Shown here piece by piece: positions 16,640-24,818 of a stretch of 64,000 nt of DNA (the first letter of the stretch is position 1; every line of letters starts with the position of its first letter). Source of the DNA: Alistipes senegalensis JC50 (GTDB lineage: Bacteria > Bacteroidota > Bacteroidia > Bacteroidales > Rikenellaceae). The notes below the pieces were generated by a model that saw only the letters and a list, made by a program, of their open reading frames with translations, was not told where the DNA came from and did no database searches. Both the position numbers and the translations under genes were made by a program. The stretch spans positions 1,054,001 to 1,118,000 of the forward strand of contig NZ_CP102252.1 of assembly GCF_025145645.1 (NCBI RefSeq), in the 5' to 3' direction.

Positions 16640-17881
16640 ATGAAGGCAACCATCATCACCATCGGCGACGAAATCCTCATCGGCCAGATCGTGGATACCA
16701 ATTCGGTTTCCATCGCCAAACACCTCAACGCCGCGGGCATCGTGGTCCGCGAGAAGCTCTCGATCGGCGACGACCGCACGCAGATCGTCGAAGCCGTCGG
16801 ACGCGCCATGTCCGCTTCGGAGGTCACCGTCATCACCGGCGGACTCGGCCCCACGAAGGACGACATCACCAAGAAGACCCTCGCGGAGATGTTCCGCAGC
16901 GAGATGCGCTACGATCAGCGGGTCGCCGGCCACGTAGAAAAGATGCTCGCCGAACGGGGCATCGAGTTCAACGAACTGAACCGCTCGCAGGCGATGGTTC
17001 CCGCGTGCTGCACGGTGCTGTTCAACGCCCACGGCACGGCCCCGGGCATGTGGTTCGAACGCGACGGACACGTCGCGGTGTCGCTCCCGGGCGTACCGTT
17101 CGAGATGGAGCACCTGATGGAGGACGAGGTGATGCCGCGGTTGAAAGCCCGTTTCGCGCTGCGCCAGATCGTCCACCGCACGATGATCACCGCCGGGCTT
17201 CCCGAGTCGATGCTGGCCAAGCGGATCGAGGCGTGGGAGAACGCCCTGCCGCCCTACCTGAAACTGGCCTATCTGCCCAATCCGGGAGCCGTGCGGCTGC
17301 GCCTGTCGGCCTACGAGGTCGAAGGCGAGAGCGTCGCCCGCGAGATCGAACGTCAGTTCGAAGCCCTGCGCAAGCTCATCCCCCACAACATCATCGGATT
17401 CGAGACCGCCACGATGCAGGAGCTGGTGCACAAGATCCTCACCGAACGCGGACTGACCCTCGCCACGGCCGAAAGCTGCACGGGAGGCGCCATCGCCGCG
17501 CGCTTCACGGCCATACCCGGCGCATCGGCCTACTTCCGCTGCGGCGTGGTGTCGTACAGCAACGAATCCAAGGTGAAACTGCTGGGCGTGAATCCCGCGG
17601 ACATCGAACGCTACGGCGCCGTGAGCGAACAGGTGGCCCGTCAGATGGCCGAAGGAGCCCGCCGCGCGGCAGACGCCGACTACGCCGTCGCCACCACCGG
17701 CATCGCCGGGCCCACGGGCGGCTCGGCCGAAAAACCCGTCGGCACGGTCTGGATCGCCGTCAGCTCGCCCGAGCGCACGGTCGCCCTGCTCAAACAATGC
17801 GGAACCGACCGCGGGCAGATCATCGACCGCGCCAGCGCCTTTGCCGTCGGCCTGCTGCGCGACTGCCTCAACGGAAAATAG
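16640..17881 (+). CDS. cinA: CinA-like protein (nicotinamide nucleotide amidase domain)
   Basis: The product has 413 residues. The N-terminal MoCF-like domain (1-170) has TIGDEILIGQIVDTNS and VITGGLGPTKDDITK. The C-terminal PncC-like domain (about 255-413) has TLATAESCTGGAIAARFTAI and VATTGIAGPTGGSAEKPVG, the signature of nicotinamide mononucleotide deamidase that salvages pyridine nucleotides. The old name, competence-damage protein, does not prove a role in competence. It starts 8 bases after pyrD and is probably co-transcribed with it. Confidence 0.94.
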   Translation: MKATIITIGDEILIGQIVDTNSVSIAKHLNAAGIVVREKLSIGDDRTQIVEAVGRAMSASEVTVITGGLGPTKDDITKKTLAEMFRSEMRYDQRVAGHVEKMLAERGIEFNELNRSQAMVPACCTVLFNAHGTAPGMWFERDGHVAVSLPGVPFEMEHLMEDEVMPRLKARFALRQIVHRTMITAGLPESMLAKRIEAWENALPPYLKLAYLPNPGAVRLRLSAYEVEGESVAREIERQFEALRKLIPHNIIGFETATMQELVHKILTERGLTLATAESCTGGAIAARFTAIPGASAYFRCGVVSYSNESKVKLLGVNPADIERYGAVSEQVARQMAEGARRAADADYAVATTGIAGPTGGSAEKPVGTVWIAVSSPERTVALLKQCGTDRGQIIDRASAFAVGLLRDCLNGK

Positions 17882-17934
17882 AGGCTCCGGACGAAATCCT
17901 CACGCCCCGCACCGAATAAAAAAAGCCGGGGATT

Positions 17935-17965
17935 ATTGGTATTTGACGAAAAGGTTGTATATTTG
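17935..17965 (+). promoter_or_regulatory. Promoter of the rpmB operon
   Basis: ATTG (17935-17938) and TATATTTG (17958-17965) are separated by 19 bases. The predicted start of transcription is about 33 bases before the rpmB ATG. Confidence 0.6.
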
Positions 17966-18005
17966 CACTCCCCTAATCGGGTTTTAACCAAAAATCTATC
18001 GAATA

Positions 18006-18239
18006 ATGAAAGTTTGCGAAATCACAGGCAAGGTAGCGATCGTGGGCAACAACGTTTCGCACTCGCACCACAAGACCAAGCGCAAATTCAGTCCCAATCT
18101 GAAAACCAAGCGTTTCTGGTCGGAGCAGGAGGGCCGCTGGATTACCCTGAAGGTAACGGCCGCCGGTATGAAAACAATCAACAAGAAGGGTCTTGCAGTC
18201 GCCCTGCGCGAAGCTGCCGCACCCAAAAGCGTGTACTAA
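18006..18239 (+). CDS. rpmB: 50S ribosomal protein L28
   Basis: The 77-residue basic protein begins MKVCEITGKVAIVGNNVSHS and contains KRKFSPNLKTKRFW, the L28 signature. There is no zinc-binding CxxC pair, so it is the zinc-independent form. It heads the conserved rpmB-rpmG-DUF4295 cluster. Confidence 0.98.
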   Translation: MKVCEITGKVAIVGNNVSHSHHKTKRKFSPNLKTKRFWSEQEGRWITLKVTAAGMKTINKKGLAVALREAAAPKSVY

Positions 18240-18255
18240 AAACAACGAGTAACCA

Positions 18256-18438
18256 ATGGCAAAGAAAGGCAACAGAGTTCAGGTCATCCTCGAGTGCACC
18301 GAACAAAGAGAGAGCGGCGTTGCGGGAATGTCCCGTTACATCACCACCAAGAACAAGAAAAACACCCCCGACCGTCTGGAGCGCAAAAAGTACAATCCGT
18401 TCCTCAAGCGCGTCACCGTTCACCGTGAAATCAAATAG
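18256..18438 (+). CDS. rpmG: 50S ribosomal protein L33
   Basis: The 60-residue product reads MAKKGNRVQVILECTEQRES at its start, then SRYITTKNKKNTPDRLERKK and YNPFLKRVTVHRE, all typical of L33. It lacks the Cys pairs of zinc-binding L33. It lies 16 bases after rpmB and 13 bases before the DUF4295 gene. Confidence 0.98.
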   Translation: MAKKGNRVQVILECTEQRESGVAGMSRYITTKNKKNTPDRLERKKYNPFLKRVTVHREIK

Positions 18439-18451
18439 TTAAGAGAGCTTT

Positions 18452-18610
18452 ATGGCAAAGAAAGTAGTCGCAACACTGAAAACCGGCACGGGTAAGCAGT
18501 TCACCAAGTGCATCAAGATGGTCAAGTCGGAGAAGACCGGAGCCTACATGTTCAAGGAAGGCATCGTCCCCAACGACCAGATCAAAGAGTTCTTCGAGGA
18601 GAAGAAATAG
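18452..18610 (+). CDS. DUF4295 small protein
   Basis: A 52-residue basic protein starting MAKKVVATLKTGTGKQFTKC and ending QIKEFFEEKK. The family is a marker of Bacteroidota and always stands after L28 and L33; a role at the ribosome is suspected but not shown. A terminator follows 27 bases after the stop. Confidence 0.92.
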   Translation: MAKKVVATLKTGTGKQFTKCIKMVKSEKTGAYMFKEGIVPNDQIKEFFEEKK

Positions 18611-18637
18611 CGTATTTTAAGAGCTCGACTCTTAAAT

Positions 18638-18671
18638 ACAAAGGGCATCTTTCGGGATGCCCTTTGTGTTT
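18638..18671 (+). terminator. Rho-independent terminator of the rpmB operon
   Basis: ACAAAGGGCATC and GATGCCCTTTGT pair around a TTTCGG-like loop, followed by GTTTTC. Confidence 0.85.
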
Positions 18672-18778
18672 TCAGGAGCCGAAAATACCGCGATTGAAAT
18701 ATTTTTGCTACTTTTATCCGAAAAATTTCCAGACGGCCCGATCCGGTCGGTTCCGTCCGGGAGATTACGACGTGTTTC

Positions 18779-20014
18779 ATGAAGAAAATAGCATTCATCA
18801 TCATTCGCTACGGAGTCGAAGTCAACGGCGGCGCAGAAGTCCACTGCCGCATGCTGGCTGAACGATTGCGACCCTATTACGACGTGGAAGTGCTTACCAC
18901 AACGACCCGAATCTTCCGGGACCCCGCCAGCGACTACCCCGAAGGGGTCAGCACCGTCAACGGCGTCACGGTCCGCCGGTTCAAACCCGCACCCATCGAC
19001 GGAGAGCACCACGGGCTCTACCGCAAGAAGTGCAAGACGGCCCGCCGCATCCGCCTGCAACTGGCCAAAATGGGGCTGCTGGGCGTGATCTCCTCGCTGC
19101 ATCCCGAATGGACCATGAGCCTCGAAGCCGAAAAACGCTACTACGAATCGCAGGAGGACCATACGCCTCAGATGTTGGAGTTCATCGAACGGCACAAGGA
19201 TGAATATGCGGCTTTCCTTTTCATGAATTTCTATTTCAGCCAGCCGGTGCTGGGCTCGACGATCGCCCCCGAAAAGACGATCCTCATTCCCCTGGTTCAC
19301 CCCGACAAACCGCTCTATTACAGCATCAACGCCCCGATGTTCACCCGCGTAAGGCACATCGCCTTCAACACCGCGGCCGAGCGGCAGCTCTGCCGCCGGG
19401 CGTTCGGCGCCTCGCTGGCCCCGAACAGCCTGGTAGGGTGCGGCATCGAAGAGGCTCCGGAAGCGGATTGGGGGGGGGTCAAGGCCAAATACGGACTGCC
19501 CGACCAATATGTGCTCTATCTCGGGCGCATCACGCCGTCGAAGACGACCCGGGTGATCCCCGACTTCCTGCGCTACAAGAAGGAACACGGCGGCGAAATC
19601 AAACTGGTGATGGTGGGCGGCACGGAACTCGACATCGAGCGTTCCGACTCTCCCGACATCATCTTCACGGGATACGTTTCCGACGAAGAAAAGAGCGCCA
19701 TCATCCGTCACGCCACGGTGATGGTCAATCCGTCGCGCATGGAGAGCCTCTCGCTGCTGATGCTCGAAGCCATGCAGAACCGCGTGCCGCTGCTGGTCAA
19801 CGGCCGGAGCCGCGTGATGAAAGACCACTGCAAGTCGAGCGGAGCGGCGTTCTGGTACGACAGCAGCCGGGATTTCCGCAACAAACTCCACCGCCTGATC
19901 TCCGATCCCGAACTGCGCCGCACGATGAGCGAAAAAGGCCCGGCGTACGTGCGCGAACATTACGACTGGAGCGTAATCATCCCCAAGCTGCGGACGCTGA
20001 TCGAAAGCCTCTGA
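18779..20014 (+). CDS. GT4-like glycosyltransferase with an internal run of nine G
   Basis: The product has 411 residues. The N-terminal acceptor-side domain starts KKIAFIIIRYGVEVNGGAEV (compare GG-A-E in GT4 enzymes). The C-terminal donor-binding domain has YVLYLGRITPSKTTRVIPDF, DIIFTGYVSDEEK and NPSRMESLSLLMLEAMQNRV, with the E-x7-E pattern of retaining GT-B enzymes. It probably adds a sugar to a cell-surface glycan at the inner membrane. A G9 tract at 19470-19478 (codons near 230, read as W-G-G) lies just before the donor domain; a one-base slip there would remove that domain. It is a single-gene unit with terminators on both sides. Confidence 0.88.
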   Translation: MKKIAFIIIRYGVEVNGGAEVHCRMLAERLRPYYDVEVLTTTTRIFRDPASDYPEGVSTVNGVTVRRFKPAPIDGEHHGLYRKKCKTARRIRLQLAKMGLLGVISSLHPEWTMSLEAEKRYYESQEDHTPQMLEFIERHKDEYAAFLFMNFYFSQPVLGSTIAPEKTILIPLVHPDKPLYYSINAPMFTRVRHIAFNTAAERQLCRRAFGASLAPNSLVGCGIEEAPEADWGGVKAKYGLPDQYVLYLGRITPSKTTRVIPDFLRYKKEHGGEIKLVMVGGTELDIERSDSPDIIFTGYVSDEEKSAIIRHATVMVNPSRMESLSLLMLEAMQNRVPLLVNGRSRVMKDHCKSSGAAFWYDSSRDFRNKLHRLISDPELRRTMSEKGPAYVREHYDWSVIIPKLRTLIESL

Positions 20015-20033
20015 CGCGACCCGCAGAAATACG

Positions 20034-20065
20034 AATCGGTGCACCCCGAAAGGAGTGCACCGATT
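20034..20065. terminator. Bidirectional terminator
   Basis: AATCGGTGCAC and GTGCACCGATT form an 11-base stem with a 10-base loop, between two convergent genes. T-rich sequence follows on the plus strand. Confidence 0.8.
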
Positions 20066-20084
20066 TTCCGTCCGGACCCCGGCG

Positions 20085-20990
20085 TCAGAACTTATGCACG
20101 GCGCGCACGAGGAACTTGTTGTATTTCGGAATCTCGATCACGTAGGGAGGTTCGATGCCCATGTGGGTCGTATAGGCGCTCTTCTCGTCCATCTCGGTCG
20201 AGGAGAAATAGTAGACCAGCCGGTCCATGCGCTTGCCGCCGGCATCCTTGAGCGCGTCGTTGAACTTGTTGCGCGCCTGGCGGTTGTTCTGCACGCGCGT
20301 TCCGCCGTTGTAGTTGTGGCCGATGGTCAGCATCTCGTCGATGGCGGGCAGGTACCACCCCTCGCCCTTGTCCCGGCACCACTTGAAAGCAGGGAAATCA
20401 TCCCACGTAAGGTTGTTGGCGGCGATGTACTGCGCCACTTTCTCCATGTTCTCCGCTCCGTCGGTCCGGCTGTCGGCGCCGACCACACGCAAGTCGGGCT
20501 TGCGGAACTCGCTCCAATGGAGGTAGATCTCGTCGAGCGACATCACCAGCCCGTGCATGCCGTCGTCCGAAAGCTGGCAGATGACGCCCCGGATGCCGTT
20601 CTGGTCATACAGCTCGCCGATCTCGTACTGTTTGAGCACGTAACGTCCGGCGGGCGTCTGCGTCGCAGGTCCGGCAGCCGGGGTTTCGGCCGGAGCGGAT
20701 TGCGCCGGTTCCGCCGGGGTGGCCGGGGTCAGCGGCGTCGCAGGGATGGTCCTGGTGTAATACTCCTTTTCGCCGTTGGCGTACTGGATATAGTGTATCT
20801 CCTTGACGGGCAGCACGTAGGTCGGACCGTCGGGATTCGAAAAACGTTTGTAGCGCACCGCCTCGGGGGTGATTTCGATCACCTTGGCTTCGATCTTCGT
20901 GGCGTCGGTCTTCACGATCAGGTCCTGCGCGGCGGCGGTCAAAGCGCCGCACAACGCCGCGAACAACAGCAGAATGGTTCTTTTCATCAT
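20085..20990 (-). CDS. Secreted protein of unknown function with a C-terminal DUF1566-like domain
   Basis: The product has about 301 residues with a signal peptide (MMKRTILLLFAALCGALTAA). The first part, DLIVKTDATKIEAKVIEITP and AVRYKRFSNPDGPTYVLP, is a short beta-rich module found in many Bacteroidota secreted proteins. A Pro/Ala linker follows (about residues 90-130). The C-terminal part contains GWYLPAIDEML and YYFSSTEMDEKSAY, like the C-type-lectin-related DUF1566/Fib_succ_major folds. The start at 20990 is chosen because it gives a proper signal peptide. Confidence 0.7.
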   Translation of the reverse strand: MMKRTILLLFAALCGALTAAAQDLIVKTDATKIEAKVIEITPEAVRYKRFSNPDGPTYVLPVKEIHYIQYANGEKEYYTRTIPATPLTPATPAEPAQSAPAETPAAGPATQTPAGRYVLKQYEIGELYDQNGIRGVICQLSDDGMHGLVMSLDEIYLHWSEFRKPDLRVVGADSRTDGAENMEKVAQYIAANNLTWDDFPAFKWCRDKGEGWYLPAIDEMLTIGHNYNGGTRVQNNRQARNKFNDALKDAGGKRMDRLVYYFSSTEMDEKSAYTTHMGIEPPYVIEIPKYNKFLVRAVHKF

Positions 20991-21130
20991 TATAATATAT
21001 AACATATGTTGGACAATGATAGTGCAAGCCGAGAGCAGAGGCAAATTTATTTGACTATGCCGAGGCGCCGCCTATCCAAGCGGAGGTTCATCCTCTGCAA
21101 ATATAACGTTTTTTTTCAAACATTCTTGTT

Positions 21131-21240
21131 TACCTTTGGTGTCGGTGCCGTAACGGCACTTTCAGACAAGCGGAAAATTCTGCCGGACCGCAGCGATCTG
21201 CGAAACTTTCCGACTTTTTCGTACCTTCGGCTGCGCCTTA
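21131..21240 (+). repeat. Promoter-carrying dispersed repeat, one degenerate unit
   Basis: TACCTTTG (21131-21138) is followed by a variant palindrome GTGCCGTAACGGCAC (21145-21159), changed in both arms. The unit ends in TACCTTCG (21222-21229) with no good -33 box. It leads directly into the second repeat type before ftsY. Confidence 0.7.
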
Positions 21241-21241
21241 A

Positions 21242-21304
21242 ATACTCCCGCTCGGCAATGTTCAAATAAAAATTTGACATTGCCCTCGCTTATTCATATC
21301 TTTG
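21242..21304 (+). promoter_or_regulatory. Palindrome-overlapped promoter of ftsY-rimO (repeat type 2)
   Basis: -33 TTTG (21273-21276) and -7 TATCTTTG (21297-21304) are 20 bases apart. A palindrome with arms GGCAATGT-CAAAT and ATTTGACATTGCC covers the -33 box. The whole 62-base block is nearly identical to 28437-28497 (minus strand). An operator role is inferred from the overlap. Confidence 0.7.
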
Positions 21305-21324
21305 CAGAAATTAACCGCAAGGAC

Positions 21325-22323
21325 ATGGCATTTTTCGATATTTTCAAAAAGAAACAGGATACGCCGCCCTCCGAGGAGCAGGCGCGCAAACAGCAGCAGG
21401 AGCTCAGCGCCGGGCTGGAAAAGACCAAGACGGGACTCTTCTCGAAACTGGCGCGCGCCGTGGCGGGCCGCTCGACGGTCGATGCCGACGTGCTGGACGA
21501 CCTCGAAGAGGTGCTCATTTCGTCGGACGTGGGCGTGGAGACCACCGTGAAGATCATCCGCCGCATCGAGGAGCGCGTCGCCCGGGACAAGTACATGAAC
21601 GCCTCGGAGTTGCAGTCGATCCTGCGCGAGGAGATCACCGCCCTGATGGAGGATGCGCACGGCTCGTCGGAGCACTTCGGGCTCGACGCCGCCGAGGGCC
21701 AGCCCTACGTGGTGATGGTCGTGGGCGTCAACGGCGCCGGCAAGACCACCACCATCGGCAAACTCGCCGCGCAGCTCACCAAGGCGGGCCGCAAGGTCTG
21801 GATCGGCGCGGCGGACACGTTCCGCGCCGCGGCCATCGACCAGCTGCAAGTGTGGGCCGACCGCGCCGGGGCGACGATGATCCGTCAGCAGATGGGCTCC
21901 GACCCCGCGTCGGTGGCTTTCGACACGCTCACCTCGGCCAAGTCCAACGGCGCCGACGTGGTGCTGATCGACACCGCCGGGCGTCTGCACAACAAGGTCA
22001 ACCTGATGAACGAACTGACGAAGATCCGCAACGTCATGGCGAAGGTCATCCCCGGAGCTCCGCACGAAGTGATGCTCGTGCTCGACGGCTCGACGGGCCA
22101 GAACGCCTTCGAGCAGGCGAAGCAGTTCACGCAGGCTACGCAGGTCACCTCGCTCACCATCACCAAGCTGGACGGCACGGCCAAGGGCGGCGTGGTGATC
22201 GGCATCAGCGACCAGTTCCACATTCCGGTCCGCTACATCGGCATCGGCGAAGGCATCGACCAGCTGCGCATCTTCGACCGCAGGGAGTTCGTCAACGCGC
22301 TGTTCGGAGATGAAAAAAATTAA
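21325..22323 (+). CDS. ftsY: Signal recognition particle receptor FtsY
   Basis: The 332-residue GTPase docks the signal recognition particle at the inner membrane. A short charged N-terminus (MAFFDIFKKKQ) replaces the long acidic A domain of E. coli. The N-domain is followed by the G domain with GVNGAGKTTTIGKLA (G1), DTFRAAAIDQLQVW, VLIDTAGRLHNK (G3) and TKLDGTAKGG (G4). ATG at 21325 is chosen because upstream in-frame codons overlap the promoter. It overlaps rimO by 14 bases. Confidence 0.97.
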   Translation: MAFFDIFKKKQDTPPSEEQARKQQQELSAGLEKTKTGLFSKLARAVAGRSTVDADVLDDLEEVLISSDVGVETTVKIIRRIEERVARDKYMNASELQSILREEITALMEDAHGSSEHFGLDAAEGQPYVVMVVGVNGAGKTTTIGKLAAQLTKAGRKVWIGAADTFRAAAIDQLQVWADRAGATMIRQQMGSDPASVAFDTLTSAKSNGADVVLIDTAGRLHNKVNLMNELTKIRNVMAKVIPGAPHEVMLVLDGSTGQNAFEQAKQFTQATQVTSLTITKLDGTAKGGVVIGISDQFHIPVRYIGIGEGIDQLRIFDRREFVNALFGDEKN

Positions 22324-23608
22324 CGTCATCACGCTCGGCTGTTCAAAGAACACCGTCGATTCGGAGCACCTGATGGCGCGGCTCGCAGCCGCCGGGTACG
22401 AGGTCCTCTTCGACAGCGACCGCACCGACGCCAAAGTGGTGGTGATCAACACCTGCGGATTCATCGGCGACGCCAAGCAGGAGTCGATCGACATGATCCT
22501 GCGCGCGGCGGCGGCCAAGCAGGCCGGGAAGATCGAACGGCTGTTCGTCGTGGGATGCCTCTCGGAACGCTACGCCGACGAACTGCGGGCCGAGATTCCC
22601 GAGGTGGACGAATATTTCGGCGCCCGCACGTGGGACGGCATCGTCCGCGCCCTGGGGGCCTCGGAGGACCCTGCGCTGGCCACCGAACGCCGCCTGACCA
22701 CCCCGAAGCACTACGCCTATCTGAAAATCTCGGAGGGCTGCAACTGGAAATGCGGCTACTGCGCCATTCCGCTCATCCGCGGCGGCCACGTCTCCGTCCC
22801 GATGGAGGAGCTGGAGGAGGAGGCCCGCAAACTCGCCGCACAGGGAGTCCGGGAGCTGATGGTCATCGCGCAGGACACGACCTATTACGGCATCGACCTC
22901 TACGGACGGCGGATGCTGGCCGAGCTGCTGCGCCGCCTGTGCCGCATCGACGGCATCGCGTGGATACGCCTCCACTACGCCTACCCCGCCGCTTTCCCCG
23001 ACGAGGTGATCGAAGTGATGGCCGCGGAACCCAAAATCTGCAAATACCTCGACATTCCGTTCCAGCACATTTCCGACGCCCAGCTCGCGGCCATGCACCG
23101 CCGTCACACCAAGGCCGAGGCGATGGAGCTGATCCGCCGTCTGCGCACGGCCATTCCGGACCTCGCGCTGCGCACGACGCTGCTCGTAGGTTATCCGGGC
23201 GAGACGGAAGCCGATTTCGAAGAGCTTCTGGAGTTCGTGCGCGAGGTGCGCTTCGAGCGGCTCGGGGTCTTCGCCTACTCCGAGGAGGAGGGGACCTATT
23301 CGGCCGAGCAGCTCCGCGACGACGTGCCAGAGGCCGTGAAACAGGAGCGCGTGGAGCGCATCATGGCCCTGCAAAACGAGATTTCGCTCGAAAACAACCG
23401 CCGCCGCGTGGGACGCACCGAACGGGTCATAATCGACTCGCGCCAGGGCGATTTCTACGTCGGACGCACGCAATACGACTCCCCGGAGGTGGATCAGGAG
23501 ATTCTGATACCCGTCGGCGGGAGACGGCTCCTGCGCGGACACTTCTACGAAGCGGAGGTCACGTCGGCAGCCGATTACGATCTCTACGGCGAAGTACGCA
23601 CAAAATAA
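22310..23608 (+). CDS. rimO: Ribosomal protein S12 methylthiotransferase RimO
   Basis: The 432-residue radical SAM enzyme methylthiolates an Asp of ribosomal protein S12. The UPF0004 domain has NVITLGCSKNTVDSEHLM, VVINTCGFIGDAKQES and FVVGCLSERYADEL, whose three Cys bind one Fe-S cluster. The radical SAM motif is CNWKCGYC. A TRAM domain lies at the C-terminus (RQGDFYVGRTQYDSPEVDQE). The GCSKNTVDSE and EGCNWKC features separate it from the related tRNA enzyme MiaB. It is probably translated together with ftsY. Confidence 0.96.
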   Translation: MKKINVITLGCSKNTVDSEHLMARLAAAGYEVLFDSDRTDAKVVVINTCGFIGDAKQESIDMILRAAAAKQAGKIERLFVVGCLSERYADELRAEIPEVDEYFGARTWDGIVRALGASEDPALATERRLTTPKHYAYLKISEGCNWKCGYCAIPLIRGGHVSVPMEELEEEARKLAAQGVRELMVIAQDTTYYGIDLYGRRMLAELLRRLCRIDGIAWIRLHYAYPAAFPDEVIEVMAAEPKICKYLDIPFQHISDAQLAAMHRRHTKAEAMELIRRLRTAIPDLALRTTLLVGYPGETEADFEELLEFVREVRFERLGVFAYSEEEGTYSAEQLRDDVPEAVKQERVERIMALQNEISLENNRRRVGRTERVIIDSRQGDFYVGRTQYDSPEVDQEILIPVGGRRLLRGHFYEAEVTSAADYDLYGEVRTK

Positions 23609-23610
23609 TT

Positions 23611-23818
23611 TTTGGCTTTTCCCCGTTTTTTTCCTACCTTTGGTGTCGTAACGACACTTCAGGCCGGGAAATTTTGCCGGACCGCATGCAATTCCGTTTT
23701 GGAATCGTCCGGTTTTTTTCCTACCTTTGATGTCGTAACGACACTTTTAGCAGGTCGGAGAGTTTTGCGGATCGTACGCAGTTCCGTTTTGGAATCGTCC
23801 GCTTTTTTCCTACCTTCG
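23611..23818 (+). repeat. Array of three promoters in tandem dispersed-repeat units
   Basis: The -33/-7 pairs are 23611-23614 with 23635-23642, 23698-23701 with 23722-23729, and 23788-23791 with 23811-23818 (spacings 20, 20 and 19). The first two -7 boxes are directly followed by palindromes GTGTCGTAACGACAC (23643-23657) and TGTCGTAACGACA (23731-23743). The last -7 box (TACCTTCG) is weaker and leads into the coiled-coil gene. The two units are about 85 bases each and closely alike. Confidence 0.85.
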
Positions 23819-23848
23819 ATAAAGTAAACCGGAACTCGATCCGAAGAC

Positions 23849-24160
23849 ATGGCCGACAAAAGCGTGATAACGAATCTCGAAGCCCGCGTAAAGCAGCTTA
23901 TCGACGACCACAGACGGCTGTCGGAACTCTGTGCGGAACTGACGGCACAGCGGGAGACGCTCCGCGCGGAGAAACGCACGCTGGAAGAGCGTGTCCGGGA
24001 GCTGGACGGCGAGCTGGCGCGCATGCAGCTGACCGAAGGTCTTGCGGGAGAGAGCCGGAACCGGGAAAAAGCGCGGGCGCGCGTCAACCGTCTTATGCGG
24101 GAGGTGGACAAGTGCATCGCGCTGCTGGGGCAGCAGCCGGCAGCGCCGGAGGCCCGATAA
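23849..24160 (+). CDS. Small coiled-coil protein, possibly a ZapB-like division factor
   Basis: The 103-residue product is almost wholly helical with heptad-like repeats: LEARVKQLIDDHRRLSELCA and LEERVRELDGELARMQL. It precedes zapA by 51 bases. In many Bacteroidota a short coiled-coil protein stands before zapA and is thought to act with it at the FtsZ ring, as ZapB does in E. coli. Function here is inferred from shape and position. It is driven by the repeat promoter array upstream. Confidence 0.75.
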   Translation: MADKSVITNLEARVKQLIDDHRRLSELCAELTAQRETLRAEKRTLEERVRELDGELARMQLTEGLAGESRNREKARARVNRLMREVDKCIALLGQQPAAPEAR

Positions 24161-24211
24161 GGCAGCCCCGGAAGAGGAGGAGACAGAGAACGAAACGAAA
24201 GAAGAGAGAAA

Positions 24212-24511
24212 ATGGCAAAACAGTCGATAACCCTCAAAATAGCGGGAAAAAGCTATCAGCTCAATATCGAACGCGAAAAAGAGGAGGTGTACCGGCTGGC
24301 CGAACGGGAGGTGAACAACTACCTCGCACAAATAAAACAACGGAACATCAAGGACTGGAACGACCAGGACTACCTGTCGATAACCGCGTTGCAGTTCGCC
24401 ATTGCGAACGTCGGAATGCGCCAGAGCCGCGAGGTGGACAGCGAAGATCTCCGGCAGCTGGAAAAAATCGGCACGGAAATAGATACGTATCTCAACGACC
24501 TGAAAGGGTGA
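24212..24511 (+). CDS. zapA: Cell division protein ZapA
   Basis: The product has 99 residues. The N-terminal ITLKIAGKSYQLNIEREKEE and VYRLAEREVNNYLAQIKQR are the globular ZapA head, followed by the coiled-coil tail (DSEDLRQLEKIGTEIDTYLN). ZapA binds FtsZ and bundles its filaments at midcell. It stands between the coiled-coil gene and the 6S RNA gene, an arrangement that recalls zapA-ssrS in proteobacteria. Confidence 0.92.
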   Translation: MAKQSITLKIAGKSYQLNIEREKEEVYRLAEREVNNYLAQIKQRNIKDWNDQDYLSITALQFAIANVGMRQSREVDSEDLRQLEKIGTEIDTYLNDLKG

Positions 24512-24560
24512 CCCCCCGAAGGCGGTACGCATCGGCGAAAAACGTTCTTTTACATACAAG

Positions 24561-24768
24561 AATCTACCCGCATAGATTCCTTAAAGCTTTGCGAAACTGA
24601 ACATTTACTAAATTGGGGCAACTCAGGGCGCTTCAAAATCAGGCCTTACTACCCTTCGGGGGAGTACGTTACGGCGTACCGTTGGAAGATTGCGATTGTC
24701 GGAGCCCCCACACATGACTGATCGGCAGATTCGTCAAACGAGACTAAGGAATCCTATGCGGTTTTTTA
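24561..24768 (+). ncRNA. ssrS: 6S RNA
   Basis: A non-coding segment of about 200 bases lies between zapA and rny. Its ends close a long stem: CCGCATAGATTCCTTA at 24568-24583 pairs with TAAGGAATCCTATGCGG at 24745-24761, one base bulged, and a run of six T follows as a terminator. The middle is partly paired and G/C-rich, as expected for the open-complex mimic by which 6S RNA binds RNA polymerase. The position next to zapA is typical. A covariance model search would confirm it. Confidence 0.8.
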
Positions 24769-24818
24769 TGACTACACAAGAAACCCTAATAATAACAACC
24801 AAAAACACGTAAAAGTCA

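Noticed and set aside
24561..24768. Riboswitch before rny
   Set aside because: The element has its own terminator and lies after zapA; the closing stem fits 6S RNA better than a leader switch.
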